DNA from: Deltaproteobacteria bacterium
Lineage (GTDB): Bacteria > Myxococcota_A > UBA9160 > UBA4427
Assembly (NCBI GenBank): GCA_029261835.1
Contig: JAJDAO010000104.1
Span: 1-46,993, forward strand
Reading direction: 5' to 3'
Length of the DNA stretch: 46,993 nucleotides
How positions within the stretch are numbered: the stretch's first letter is position 1; each line of letters starts with the position of its first letter. Positions 1 to 9,146 of this stretch are shown here, one piece after another. A model generated the notes under the pieces. The model saw nothing but the letters and a program-made list of their open reading frames with translations. It did not search any database and was not told the DNA's origin. The position numbers were made by a program, and so were the translations under genes.

Positions 1-141
1 GATGACCAATGTAGGTCTGGACAAGGGAGTGTGCGCCGTTTTTGCGCAAACCACCGGCAGCCAGTTTGCAAGATCACTTATACTGGGTACGCAGACCAAT
101 GCGGTCAATGCGACACAGACAGCTCTTTCCGGCCCCGGCAC
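1..141. repeat. Terminal direct repeat, left copy (circular-contig overlap)
   Basis: Bases 1-141 are identical to 46853-46993. A 141-base exact overlap equals a common maximum assembler k-mer, so this is most simply the mark of a circular assembly path and not a biological terminal repeat. The unique genome length is then about 46,852 bp. Confidence 0.95.
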
Positions 142-367
142 GGTGGCAGCGGCTTGGGTAGCGGCAAATCTTTCTACTGTACAGACGGGTACATTCCGTA
201 TGACGGGTACGCTTGATGGTCAGTATTACGGCTCCAACGTTGGCGCGATAGGAGTTGCAAGTGCTACTAATGGCAGCATTCTTTCCGGTAACACTTTTTC
301 AGGTGGAGCTTCGAGCTTCGATACCGGGCAGACCGCTTCTGTAACATATGAGTGGCAGGTTGCGTAA
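2..367 (+). CDS. Virion structural protein, C-terminal part (gene spans the window ends)
   Basis: This is the 3' part of a gene that starts at 46743. The frame is open across the junction, because position 46854 corresponds to position 2 and is in frame, giving a 158-aa protein. It is rich in Thr, Gly, Ala and Ser, with alternating polar residues typical of beta-rich tail or head-surface proteins. I see no catalytic motif. It lies between a holin-like/hypothetical pair and the tail decoration genes, which suggests a tail or tail-fibre accessory protein. The stop overlaps the next gene by 20 nt. Confidence 0.75.
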   Translation: MTNVGLDKGVCAVFAQTTGSQFARSLILGTQTNAVNATQTALSGPGTVAAAWVAANLSTVQTGTFRMTGTLDGQYYGSNVGAIGVASATNGSILSGNTFSGGASSFDTGQTASVTYEWQVA

Positions 368-833
368 GAAGATTTCGGCCAAGGCTGGAATACGGCTCGA
401 TCTTGGCTGTGGCGGCAATAAACAAGAGGGCTTCGTTGGGATGGATAGAAGGGAGGTGGAAGGCGTGGACATTGTTCATGATTTGGAAGTCTTCCCCTAT
501 CCGCTCGATGACGGATGTGTTATACAAGTGATGGCATCTCACATAATAGAACACATAAAACCATGGCTTTTCATACCGTTTATGGACGAAGTATGGCGAG
601 TATGTAAGCCCAAAACGCAATTTTGTATTAGTATGCCTTACGGCGCAAGCCGTGGATTCCAACAGGACCCCACGCATTGTAATATGGCGAATGAGAGTAC
701 GTGGCAGTATTTTGACCCACGTCAGGCTATATATGAACTTTATATGCCGAAACCATGGCTAGTAGAGTTCCTTTCTTGGAATCCGCAGGGGAACATGGAG
801 GTAATACTATCAAAAACCAAATTGCCAAAGTAG
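348..833 (+). CDS. SAM-dependent methyltransferase (class I, small)
   Basis: 161 aa. The N-terminal motif LDLGCGGNKQ (about residues 18-27) is the glycine-rich SAM-binding motif I of class I methyltransferases. An acidic strand end (VDIVHDL) and a later HIIEHI-type segment fit the short methyltransferases often found in phage tail gene clusters. The substrate is unknown; the adjacent glycosyltransferase suggests a sugar or host-surface substrate rather than DNA. The ATG at 348 overlaps the preceding gene by 20 nt and has no clear SD, so the start is uncertain; a TTG at 360 is an alternative. Confidence 0.75.
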   Translation: MSGRLRKKISAKAGIRLDLGCGGNKQEGFVGMDRREVEGVDIVHDLEVFPYPLDDGCVIQVMASHIIEHIKPWLFIPFMDEVWRVCKPKTQFCISMPYGASRGFQQDPTHCNMANESTWQYFDPRQAIYELYMPKPWLVEFLSWNPQGNMEVILSKTKLPK

Positions 834-1591
834 GGCCATACAACAAGGCCAAATTTAAAGTAAGTTTTATGTTGGGAATCCCAACAACCGGGAACGTAAG
901 GTACGAATGGGCAGTAGCTAGATATTCGGCCATTACGCCCGTAAATTGGTCTTGCCGGGAGACTGCAGTTAATATGCTTTCTCCGGTAGGCTACCATGTA
1001 GACGAGGCCAGGAATGTTATCGTCAAAAAGTTTATCGAAGCTGATGCGGAGTGGCTCTTTTTTATCGACCATGATGTTATTTTACCGAGCGATATTTGGA
1101 TAAAGCTCAACAAATACATGCAGAAGTGCGATACGCCAGTTGTCTCCGGTCTTTATTATGCTAAAGGGTCAACTCCTGAGCCGCTTCTTTTCCGGGGTCT
1201 TGGCAATGGTCCATTTTATAAATGGAAGATGGGCGATAAGGTATGGGTAGATGGCATCCCTATGGGGTGTACCTTGATTCATCATTCGCTCCTTAAATGG
1301 TGCTGGGACAATGCAGAACCTTACAAACTTCCGGATGGTACGGATGTACGACGCGTATTCCATACTCCAAGGGACGTGGTAATGGACCCGGAGACCAAGC
1401 AGTACGATGTAAGATGTGGTACCGAAGATCTTTGGTGGTGCGACAATTTGATCAAGAATGACGTGCTAAAGAAGACGGGATGGGGCAAGGTCGCAAGGAA
1501 GAAATATCCATTCCTTCTTGACACGTCGATTTTCTGCCAGCACATCGACCCCGATGGGGTTATGTATCCGGCTAATATAGGGATAACGTAG
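755..1591 (+). CDS. Glycosyltransferase, GT-A fold (family 2-like)
   Basis: A protein of up to 278 aa with the GT-A pattern: an N-terminal strand (SFMLGIPTTG), then WLFFIDHDVILP, whose D-H-D is the metal- and sugar-nucleotide-binding DxD motif, and later a GTEDLWWCD segment typical of the acceptor/catalytic region. It probably transfers a sugar to a phage or host surface component; donor and acceptor are unknown. The ATG at 755 gives a 79-nt overlap with the methyltransferase and has no SD. The best ribosome site is GGAGGT at 797-802, six bases before an in-frame ATC at 809, so initiation may really be at 809. Confidence 0.75.
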   Translation: MASRVPFLESAGEHGGNTIKNQIAKVGPYNKAKFKVSFMLGIPTTGNVRYEWAVARYSAITPVNWSCRETAVNMLSPVGYHVDEARNVIVKKFIEADAEWLFFIDHDVILPSDIWIKLNKYMQKCDTPVVSGLYYAKGSTPEPLLFRGLGNGPFYKWKMGDKVWVDGIPMGCTLIHHSLLKWCWDNAEPYKLPDGTDVRRVFHTPRDVVMDPETKQYDVRCGTEDLWWCDNLIKNDVLKKTGWGKVARKKYPFLLDTSIFCQHIDPDGVMYPANIGIT

Positions 1592-1592
1592 T

Positions 1593-2396
1593 ATGGGATT
1601 CTCTGATAATTTCAATAGGACTGACTCTGGCACGATAGGCAATAGCTGGACTGAGGAGCATGCTGCTACATTTGAGATACTTTCAAATAAATGTAGAGGG
1701 ACTGCGGATGGTACTCAGTACTATGATGCGCAGCTATTAAGGCCATCTGGCGAAGCTTGGGCTGATGGTACTGTAACAACTGATTTTCAGTTTATTACAG
1801 CTACGGATGGTATTGCTCAGGTCCATGCTAGGTGCCAAGGTACTAATGATAATATATTCTATCTAGCATATATCAATGGTACTTTATTAGTCCTAGCTAA
1901 ATTATCCGGCAGTTATACTACTATCAGTACCACAAGTGTCGGTACGCTTTCTACTGGCACTAATTATCAATTAAGTTTGACTTGTAATGGTACATCCCTC
2001 GATTGTTCCCTAAAAGACTTGGATTCCCCATCTACATTAGGGTCTATATCCACAACTGATAGTACAGTTACGGGCAGTGGTAAACAGGCGATAAGTGTAG
2101 GCGCTGGTGGTAATCCTATTGATTATGATAACTTTACATCAATAGCTCTGTTCGCGTCGGCTAACGTGTCTGAAAGTATTACAATAACTGATAGCGTTAC
2201 TTTCATTATTGGAGTGCATTGGACCACAGAACTTGATTCTTCCGGCCAAACTGGATGGGTACAACGCGAAGACGCACAATCTTCGCCTGAATTTTGGGGA
2301 TATAAATGGGGCTATAGATGGGGAAGTGGCATAACTTGGAGCAAAGCTGACAATGTCTCCGGTGATTGGTCTTCCACCACTAAACACGCTATATAA
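1593..2396 (+). CDS. Tail-associated lectin-like (LamG/concanavalin-type) protein
   Basis: 267 aa. The N-terminal half has the jelly-roll pattern seen in concanavalin-like tail proteins: DNFNRTDSGTIG at the start, paired polar strands, and an NPIDYDNFTSI strand before the end. The C-terminal 60 residues are Trp/Gly/Tyr-rich (WGYKWGYRWG) and unlike the rest, possibly an attachment or trimer tip. It starts two bases after the glycosyltransferase stop and is followed by the spike gene. I infer a carbohydrate-binding tail component. No enzymatic motif is visible. Confidence 0.6.
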   Translation: MGFSDNFNRTDSGTIGNSWTEEHAATFEILSNKCRGTADGTQYYDAQLLRPSGEAWADGTVTTDFQFITATDGIAQVHARCQGTNDNIFYLAYINGTLLVLAKLSGSYTTISTTSVGTLSTGTNYQLSLTCNGTSLDCSLKDLDSPSTLGSISTTDSTVTGSGKQAISVGAGGNPIDYDNFTSIALFASANVSESITITDSVTFIIGVHWTTELDSSGQTGWVQREDAQSSPEFWGYKWGYRWGSGITWSKADNVSGDWSSTTKHAI

Positions 2397-2405
2397 GGAG
2401 CAATA

Positions 2406-4100
2406 ATGGCAGGTACAACTACAGATACGCTTGGTTTATATAAACCGGGAATAGGCGAAGAAGATTACGGGGCATTAGTCAATGCAAACTTTGATACATT
2501 AGATTCTTTGCAAGCTTTGGGTAAGACTATGTATTTCTCTAATTTTTTCCCTGTGGGCTACATTAAGGATGGTACGGTTGATTATTCTACAGAGATGCAA
2601 GCAGCATTAGATGCCGTTGATACGTTGGGAGGTGGCCGGATATGGTTAAATGAAGCTGGCACTTATAAGGTCGGGACCGCTTTAACCATAGGAGATTTTA
2701 CGTCTATATATCTAGGGCCGGGGGTTATAGTAAAGTTAGCAGACGCGGCGAATGTTCACATATTTACTAATAAGGACTATACGAATGGGAATACCGATAT
2801 TAAGATTTACGGTGCAGGCACCATTGATGGTAATAAGACAAATCAGACCGCAGGGCAGGAGGCTCGTGGGGTATATTTAGTCAGAACAACTGATAGTGGT
2901 GTGGAAGGTATCACCGTCCAGGACTGCGAAGATCACGGTATACATTTCTCTCTTAACGGCACTGAAAAAGGCAATTATATATCAAATACCCTTACTCAAA
3001 ATAATGGCTTAAGCGATACAAGTGTTGGAGGGTCGGGGGTCGCTGTCACAAATGCTTTAGAATTCAGGGCGCTTAACGCACGTTCTTATGGCAATAATAG
3101 GGCTGGATTTAAACCTACAGGAAATCATATTGAAATGACTACGTGTATCGCATCAGGGAATAAGGATGTCGGACTTACGGCTCCGTCATCTTCTTTCTTA
3201 GTTGTAAATGGCGGTGAATATACAGCCAATACAAGCGATGTGTTAGCGGATGGGATTAGACTCGTTGCAACAGACAGGGTTATCCTGAATGGTCCTAACT
3301 GTTCTGGTAATGACGGTTCCGGGGTAATGATTCTCAATGGTTGTGATAACGTAACTATTAATGGGGGGCAATACTATAATAACGGGCAGAACGCAACCGC
3401 AAGAGCCGCCACAAGCGGTCGAGATGGCATAACGATAAAGAACAATGGGACCGTTAATACGGGCATTAATATCAGCAATGTTCAATGCTTTGATACTCAG
3501 GGGACCAAAACTCAGGATTATGGTATAGCTATTGAGAATACATCAAACAACATTACCGTAACAAGTTCAGACTTAAGGAATAACCAGACAGGACCGTTAC
3601 TCAATACCTCTACTGGCATTGATATAAGAATAGATGGGGAGGTTAGAGGAGTATCTTATAATAACTCAGACTATATTTCTACGACTGACCTTACGGGTTC
3701 AACTGCGGAGACTATACTTGAAAGTATTACAATCCCGGCAGATGAATTTGGAAAAAGAAATGCCTTTAAAGTATGCGCTGGTGGCAGAATAACCGATGTA
3801 GCCGCAGGGCTGAAGACTGTTAGGCTTGAAATGGACGATGGGGTCACACAGCTTACTAGTCCTGTGATTAGCACTACGGGAGCCGAGGATTGGATTGTTG
3901 AGATGGATGTCTATGCCATTAATCAGACAGCTCAGAATATTTTTACTAGGGGATGGGAAGGCACTACCATGAACATTCAAGACTATATCTCCGGGACGAT
4001 AGACTTCTCTAACGCCGTTACAGTTAGGATAACTGGACAGCTAGCAAATGCAAGTGACACTATTCATGCAAGATTATGGAAAGTAAAAGCGGTTAAGTAA
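2406..4100 (+). CDS. Tailspike protein with right-handed beta-helix (pectate-lyase-like)
   Basis: 564 aa. The N terminus (TDTLGLYKPGIGEEDYG) resembles phage tail appendage modules that dock a spike. From about residue 60 the sequence follows the pectate-lyase_3 pattern (MQAALDAVDTLGGGRIWL), then many PbH1-type coils with repeated N/G turns to about residue 410. The last 130 residues form a separate beta domain, probably trimerising or receptor-binding. Such spikes bind and often cut host surface polysaccharide. I cannot name active-site acids from sequence alone. The SD AAGGAG lies 6 nt before the ATG. Confidence 0.8.
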   Translation: MAGTTTDTLGLYKPGIGEEDYGALVNANFDTLDSLQALGKTMYFSNFFPVGYIKDGTVDYSTEMQAALDAVDTLGGGRIWLNEAGTYKVGTALTIGDFTSIYLGPGVIVKLADAANVHIFTNKDYTNGNTDIKIYGAGTIDGNKTNQTAGQEARGVYLVRTTDSGVEGITVQDCEDHGIHFSLNGTEKGNYISNTLTQNNGLSDTSVGGSGVAVTNALEFRALNARSYGNNRAGFKPTGNHIEMTTCIASGNKDVGLTAPSSSFLVVNGGEYTANTSDVLADGIRLVATDRVILNGPNCSGNDGSGVMILNGCDNVTINGGQYYNNGQNATARAATSGRDGITIKNNGTVNTGINISNVQCFDTQGTKTQDYGIAIENTSNNITVTSSDLRNNQTGPLLNTSTGIDIRIDGEVRGVSYNNSDYISTTDLTGSTAETILESITIPADEFGKRNAFKVCAGGRITDVAAGLKTVRLEMDDGVTQLTSPVISTTGAEDWIVEMDVYAINQTAQNIFTRGWEGTTMNIQDYISGTIDFSNAVTVRITGQLANASDTIHARLWKVKAVK

Positions 4101-4111
4101 GGAGATACATT

Positions 4112-5326
4112 ATGAGCGATGGTGGAGCACAGTTTATAGAGATTGGACCGTATTTCAATTCTTCCGGTACACTTTACCAAAGTATAAAAGTATATCATTA
4201 TGCTGCCGGTACCACAACCAACAAGGATATGTGGAGCGATGAAGGTAAGATTTCAGCCGTGGCGCAGCCTTTTGTCGGTGACACTTCTGGTATAGCAGGT
4301 CTCTTTGGCGATGGCATGTACCATTTGGTGATCAAGGACACCGATGATAATACTTTATACGACCGGGATAATTGGAGGATAACTTCCGATACGGCCACAC
4401 TATGGGAAGGTAACTTTGGTACATCGTACCCAACTGCTACAGCAGCTAATTTACACCATTTGTTTGCCAAGGTGGACGGTAGCGACAATCTTGTGGCTTT
4501 GGGCCTTAATAATGGGACGTCATTTATAGATGTTTCTACCCCCATAGGTCAAGGTACGGACATCGCTTCGGCGGCCACGATCACCATACCGGGAGATGGA
4601 TGGTATTATGACGTTACCGGTACTATGGCGATTACTGCCATCAATACGTACGGCGTGGGAAGACTTATATATTTGCAGTTTGACGGAATCTTAACACTTA
4701 CTCATAACGGGACGTCACTTATTCTTCCCGGCGGTAACAATATTACTACTTACACTAATCTAGTAGTGGCGTTGATGGAGATTTCTTCCGGTAACTGGAT
4801 GCTTGTAGGTAGTAATGATAAAAGTGTAACGTTGGCGGATTTTACCAACGCTTTGCATGATCATTCTGATGCGGCTAACGGTGGGAACTTGGGCGCAGTG
4901 ACTACCGGCACAATAACCGCGTCCGGGGCAGTAGCCGTAACTGGTGCAATAACCGCTACGACTACCATAGCTGCAACTGGTAACGTCAGTGGGGTTAATT
5001 TACTCACGACGGCTGGTGGTTCTACTGGTGCTCCAACTAAGCATTATATAGATAATATGATTTCAGCGTCAGCTGTGTTTACTCAAAATGGTGCTAGTCC
5101 ACCAACAGACGAAGTTACATTTAATGGAGCATTGACCGGGAGCGGAGCAAATTTTACTTTAACGTTTAACACTGCCTTGGCCAATGCTAATTACGCTATC
5201 TTGGGTGGAGATGCAATTGGGACTAATATAGTAGTAAATTCTGCCACCACCACTGCTGTTAGCTTCCAATACACAGGTACGGGTACAACTGACAGGGCTT
5301 ATATAGTTATAGTAGGAGGACAATGA
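4112..5326 (+). CDS. Tail fibre protein
   Basis: 404 aa. The N-terminal 110 residues follow a common podovirus fibre head (PYFNSSGTLYQ...VYHYAAGTTT, then GLFGDGMYHLVIKD). A middle beta region follows, then a short Ala/Thr/Gly repetitive shaft (TGTITASGAVAVTGAI) and a C-terminal domain ending in hydrophobic strands. No chaperone or hydrolase motif is visible. The SD AAGGAG stands before the ATG. The stop overlaps the next start (ATGA), so the two are translationally coupled. It probably acts with the spike in host recognition. Confidence 0.7.
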   Translation: MSDGGAQFIEIGPYFNSSGTLYQSIKVYHYAAGTTTNKDMWSDEGKISAVAQPFVGDTSGIAGLFGDGMYHLVIKDTDDNTLYDRDNWRITSDTATLWEGNFGTSYPTATAANLHHLFAKVDGSDNLVALGLNNGTSFIDVSTPIGQGTDIASAATITIPGDGWYYDVTGTMAITAINTYGVGRLIYLQFDGILTLTHNGTSLILPGGNNITTYTNLVVALMEISSGNWMLVGSNDKSVTLADFTNALHDHSDAANGGNLGAVTTGTITASGAVAVTGAITATTTIAATGNVSGVNLLTTAGGSTGAPTKHYIDNMISASAVFTQNGASPPTDEVTFNGALTGSGANFTLTFNTALANANYAILGGDAIGTNIVVNSATTTAVSFQYTGTGTTDRAYIVIVGGQ

Positions 5327-5559
5327 CATTGGAAGACCATGAAATAGATACAATAGTCGATAGAATATCAGACCGAATAAAAAGCCAAGATCATCCGTGT
5401 TGTGCATTGTCTGACGCCGAAGTAGATTCTCTAAAGGGTATACTCAAAACCAAAGGGTGGGCGGTCAAAGCGATGCTTGTGGTATTTACCGGGTTGGTCC
5501 TTTACGCGATGCAGGATTTGTATATGTACCTGAAAACACACTTATATTTTGGTAGGTAA
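5323..5559 (+). CDS. Small single-pass membrane protein
   Basis: 78 aa. A charged N-terminal amphipathic region (residues 1-45, with CC at 26-27) is followed by one hydrophobic span (about residues 51-66, AMLVVFTGLVLYAM) and a short aromatic/basic tail. The shape fits a phage membrane protein such as a holin/antiholin or a hub accessory, but no family is recognised. The SD GGAGGA precedes the ATG, which overlaps the fibre stop by 4 nt. The next gene starts directly after its stop. Confidence 0.65.
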   Translation: MTLEDHEIDTIVDRISDRIKSQDHPCCALSDAEVDSLKGILKTKGWAVKAMLVVFTGLVLYAMQDLYMYLKTHLYFGR

Positions 5560-6960
5560 ATGATAAGAGGCGATACTAAAAATATAGCTACAAACCCTGT
5601 AACCAACAAGAACATCGACCCCGATGAAGTGTTCCTTCCGGCGCATATTGATCTCCGCAACGGGTATGTTACAGACGCTGGCTATTGGGCTAAACGTCCG
5701 GGGTATGGTGCCGCGTATCGCACTGTGTCTGCCAAAGAACCGATCAATTGTTTGATACCACATGGGCCGGATGGATATAGTATTGTAGAATCAGGCCGTG
5801 TGTTTAATTTAGCGTCCACGCCGTCTGAACTTACAGGGGCAAGGCTTAGCGGTAATTATAGGCCAACATGGACGAAGCAAGGTGATGAGATAGTGGTATG
5901 CGATGGTGGTGCTCCTATTAAGATTTCTGCCGGTATTGCATCAATATTAGCTGATTCGCCCCCACGGGCCAGATTCGTAAGCCGTTTAGGTTCATATACA
6001 ATAATGAGTGGCCATGATGATACCGAAGTTAAGTACTCTGCCCCCGGTAACTTCGAGAATTGGACCTCTGGCGGTTCCGGATTTTTTAATGTAAAGAAGA
6101 CCGGAGAGATTATACGCAACCAGATCGTACATCGTGAACGTCTATTTTTATTCAAGGACGAATCTATTGAGATATGGACCAACGTGGGTGGGGCAACTCC
6201 GTTCGTCCGGTATGGCGGCCTCTACATAGAAAAAGGAACTAAAGCTGATTATTCGGTAGTACAGGCCAATGACACCATATATTGGCTTGGTGACGATTTA
6301 GATTTTTACGTCCTTGTAGATCACCAAGTACAGGAAATATCTGGGTCATACCGGGAAGAAATCACGAAGTTGCATTCGCCCGAACTTATATATGGCATAC
6401 ACTTTAGGAACGAGAAGAAAATAAGGTGGTTCGCTCCGGTAGAAGGTAAATGTTTCGTATACGATTATGTAAAGAAAGTGTTCAGTGAAGATAACGCATG
6501 GGCGCATGGGCAATTTGAACGTATGCCTATTAACTCATATATGGAACTCAATAACAAACAATACTTTGGCGATTATGATAATACTGGAAATGTGTATCGA
6601 TGGAGCCATGATTTTGAAGATGATAATGGCCAAGAGATTCGTATGTATCGCCGGTTCAAACTCATACCGTCCGCTCGTGGCCATAATGTAAGGGTAAATA
6701 GGCTTCGCTTCCGGGTGAAACGTGGGATAGCTACCACGAGCGAAACTACACCGGAAGCATTCTGGCGGTACCGCTTTGACAAAGGACCATGGTTCCCTTA
6801 CGAGTATATAGACCTTGGCGTAACGGGCGACGATGACCCATTTGTAGATTTTCACGATCTGGGTGTTGGCCGTGAGCTTGAGATGGAAGTAGTGGAAACT
6901 GATGCTGTGGACTTTTTACTTACTAATATTAATATAACAGTGAGGGAACTCGGTGCCTAA
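5560..6960 (+). CDS. P22 gp10-like tail hub / packaged-DNA stabilisation protein
   Basis: 466 aa, the usual length of the P22 gp10 family. Family-like features include the opening IATNPVTNKNIDPDEVFLP, an LRNGYVTDAGYWAKRPGY segment, a central repeat-rich beta region (RLGSYTIMSG; FLFKDESIEIWTNVGG; NDTIYWLGDD) and a C-terminal beta sandwich. In P22, gp10 forms a hexameric hub under the gp4 ring that closes the portal channel and anchors the spikes. Together with the gp4-like protein at 45212 and the ejection proteins downstream, it fixes the short-tailed architecture. Confidence 0.8.
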   Translation: MIRGDTKNIATNPVTNKNIDPDEVFLPAHIDLRNGYVTDAGYWAKRPGYGAAYRTVSAKEPINCLIPHGPDGYSIVESGRVFNLASTPSELTGARLSGNYRPTWTKQGDEIVVCDGGAPIKISAGIASILADSPPRARFVSRLGSYTIMSGHDDTEVKYSAPGNFENWTSGGSGFFNVKKTGEIIRNQIVHRERLFLFKDESIEIWTNVGGATPFVRYGGLYIEKGTKADYSVVQANDTIYWLGDDLDFYVLVDHQVQEISGSYREEITKLHSPELIYGIHFRNEKKIRWFAPVEGKCFVYDYVKKVFSEDNAWAHGQFERMPINSYMELNNKQYFGDYDNTGNVYRWSHDFEDDNGQEIRMYRRFKLIPSARGHNVRVNRLRFRVKRGIATTSETTPEAFWRYRFDKGPWFPYEYIDLGVTGDDDPFVDFHDLGVGRELEMEVVETDAVDFLLTNINITVRELGA

Positions 6961-7177
6961 TTTTAATGAACCGCCTATAACCGGAAACGAAGAACTTGAT
7001 AGGTATTTGTTTGAAGTACACGACAAGTTGTTCAAGACGGCCACGGATCCCACGGATGTTGCCACGGCAGACGCAGACGTTACGTACGGTACATTAGAGA
7101 GAGATTTGATAAACGAACTAAAGGCAAACTTTAACGCCTTGCTTGCGGCTCTTCGTAGCGCAGACATTATAAGTTAG
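6953..7177 (+). CDS. Small acidic structural or accessory protein
   Basis: 74 aa, acidic, probably helical in the C-terminal half (LERDLINELKANFNALLAAL). It starts with GTG, with GAGG seven bases before, and overlaps the gp10-like stop by 8 nt. It sits between the hub and the first ejection protein, where small tail-assembly factors are common. I do not recognise a family. Confidence 0.65.
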   Translation: MPNFNEPPITGNEELDRYLFEVHDKLFKTATDPTDVATADADVTYGTLERDLINELKANFNALLAALRSADIIS

Positions 7178-7186
7178 GAGGGTATC

Positions 7187-7906
7187 ATGGTACTATCATT
7201 AGCCGCTGGGCTTGCTATTTCGGGAATTGCTTCCGGTCTTGGTGGTATACTCGGTTCTAAAGCACAGAGTAAGGCTTTATCTAAAGCTGGTAAAGCCCAA
7301 GCTGCATACCAACAGCAAATTATGAAACTTTATACTCAAATATTCGAAGAAGGGAAACCTTTCCGGGAAGCTGCCACAGAAATGCTTGGGTTGGTCGTAG
7401 ATGAAGCTAATAGGGAACCGGGAACGGGCCAACTCTTCGAACGTGGTCTCTCTAAAGGCACTGAACGTTTGGCGTCTGAATTTTCAAAATATGGACTTCT
7501 CGACTCTAGCAGTTTTGGTGTAGCTTCGGGCGAACTTACGGCAGATCTTTTATCACGTGATATCGAAAGTATAAGAGGAACAAGGCAGTCGCTTCTCTCC
7601 GGTATAAACACTGGTGTACCCGGAGCTACACAAACTTTAGGTCTTGCTGGTGGACCGGTCAATGCACAATCTCAAATCCTTGGCCAACAGGGTGCCGTAT
7701 CAGGCGCGCTTTATGGAGGTCTTGGCAATATTATTGGGGGGCTTGCTCTTGCCGGTACCGAAGGTATTAATCCTCTACTCACAGGTACACAGGGGACGGT
7801 TACTAACAATTTAGATTTAGGTGGTTCACTTCGCTCAAGGACTAGAGTCAATGTTGGCGCACCTGTCAACTTTAGCGATAAATACGATCTACAGATTGGA
7901 GGATAG
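7187..7906 (+). CDS. Ejection protein (internal virion protein), Gly/Ala-rich
   Basis: 239 aa. A glycine-rich hydrophobic N terminus (LAAGLAISGIASGLGGILG) is followed by an Ala/Gln/Lys helix (KAGKAQAAYQQQ), a central helical region, and a second Gly/Ala hydrophobic stretch near residues 175-195. This is the composition of P22 gp7-like DNA-transfer proteins and related internal core proteins that enter the host envelope during DNA ejection. The SD AGGAGG precedes the ATG. It is the first of three consecutive ejection-type genes. Confidence 0.65.
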   Translation: MVLSLAAGLAISGIASGLGGILGSKAQSKALSKAGKAQAAYQQQIMKLYTQIFEEGKPFREAATEMLGLVVDEANREPGTGQLFERGLSKGTERLASEFSKYGLLDSSSFGVASGELTADLLSRDIESIRGTRQSLLSGINTGVPGATQTLGLAGGPVNAQSQILGQQGAVSGALYGGLGNIIGGLALAGTEGINPLLTGTQGTVTNNLDLGGSLRSRTRVNVGAPVNFSDKYDLQIGG

Positions 7907-7907
7907 C

Positions 7908-9146
7908 ATGGTATACACTTATAGCGGCCAAGATCTTTTTGGTACAGTTGATAGGCTGAATAAAATCCGTGGGCAAAATCAATCTCTCCGACAGGGCGAA
8001 GAGCGGAATCAACTACTTAACCGTCAGCTCGACCAACAAGCCGAAGACAACCAACTGAGGCGCAAAGCCAAGGAAAACGAAGTGCGCATTACGTCTTTAC
8101 TTAATATTATACCTCATATGAAAGGCAACCAAACAGCGTTCAGGTCAGCAGTAACAGAACTTAATAGTCTTACCGGAGGGAATGTAGACGTAGAAGCTGC
8201 CTTCGGAGATGTGGACGCTTACACCAAAGAACTCGCAGAGGTAAACAAGTTATCTAAGACGGCCAAAACCGATCAGGAGATGGCAGACGTACTTGAACTC
8301 TATAATACTCTGCAGGTAAAATATCAAGACAGAGTGAACCGGCCAGAAGCCGAAGCGCACGTACAGAAGCAAATATCCGATCTTTCCGGCCAACGTGAAG
8401 GTGCTACACGCGCAGACCTCCTAGCGGAGAGGCAAGACGTCCGTTCCGGTGAAAGCGAAGGATTCGACTTCGGGCCAGAAGGTACGGCTAGAGCAGCCCT
8501 TACGTCGAAGGACCCCAAGACCCGCGCTTTCGCAGAGGCTACAATTACCGAACAACGTCAGGACTTCGACGAGTTCACGACGTTTATGCAAGCGTACAGG
8601 CGCGACCATCCGGGGTCTAGCGATCTCAAGGGCTTCGATGCCTATGCCAAGGCAATAAGAAGTAAGTCTGCCGGCTCAGGCACCGCTCCGGCCAAAGTGA
8701 AGATGATGCAGTATTTTATGGATACCGGGCTTGCGGAAGGACCGGAAGAAGCATTCAGGCTTGCCAACCAACTTGGGACTACCGGGAGAGAACAATTCAT
8801 GATGCAAACCCGCAGTTCCTTGGTTGAAAAGCTTGGCGGCCCAGAAGGGGCTGAACTCGACCAGAAGGTGGCGGCGGCTGGGGAATGGTATGACAAGAAT
8901 GTCTTCCCGGACGAAACTGTCGAAGTAAATGGGGCCAAGTACCCCGTGATCAACGGTGTAATAACCATCGATGGGGTTGAGTACAAGGTCACTCCTAAAG
9001 CTGGAAAAACACAAGGGGCTACTACCACCCCACCGCCAGCTTCTAAACCAACGACGGGGCAGAGAGAGGGGTCCCTGACCCCTTCTGAACGTCGCAGGGC
9101 GGACCTAAAGAAACGCAACGCCGGAGGAGGTAACTTTGGTACTTAA
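7908..9146 (+). CDS. Ejection protein (internal virion protein), helical
   Basis: 412 aa from the ATG at 7908, chosen because GGAGGA lies directly upstream; the frame stays open further upstream but that part overlaps the previous gene. The first 190 residues are charged and coiled-coil-like (LNKIRGQNQSLRQGEERNQ), the middle is Ala/Glu-rich, and the end is basic with a low-complexity Thr/Pro linker. This fits a P22 gp20/gp16-like or T7-core-like internal protein. No enzymatic motif is visible. Confidence 0.6.
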   Translation: MVYTYSGQDLFGTVDRLNKIRGQNQSLRQGEERNQLLNRQLDQQAEDNQLRRKAKENEVRITSLLNIIPHMKGNQTAFRSAVTELNSLTGGNVDVEAAFGDVDAYTKELAEVNKLSKTAKTDQEMADVLELYNTLQVKYQDRVNRPEAEAHVQKQISDLSGQREGATRADLLAERQDVRSGESEGFDFGPEGTARAALTSKDPKTRAFAEATITEQRQDFDEFTTFMQAYRRDHPGSSDLKGFDAYAKAIRSKSAGSGTAPAKVKMMQYFMDTGLAEGPEEAFRLANQLGTTGREQFMMQTRSSLVEKLGGPEGAELDQKVAAAGEWYDKNVFPDETVEVNGAKYPVINGVITIDGVEYKVTPKAGKTQGATTTPPPASKPTTGQREGSLTPSERRRADLKKRNAGGGNFGT

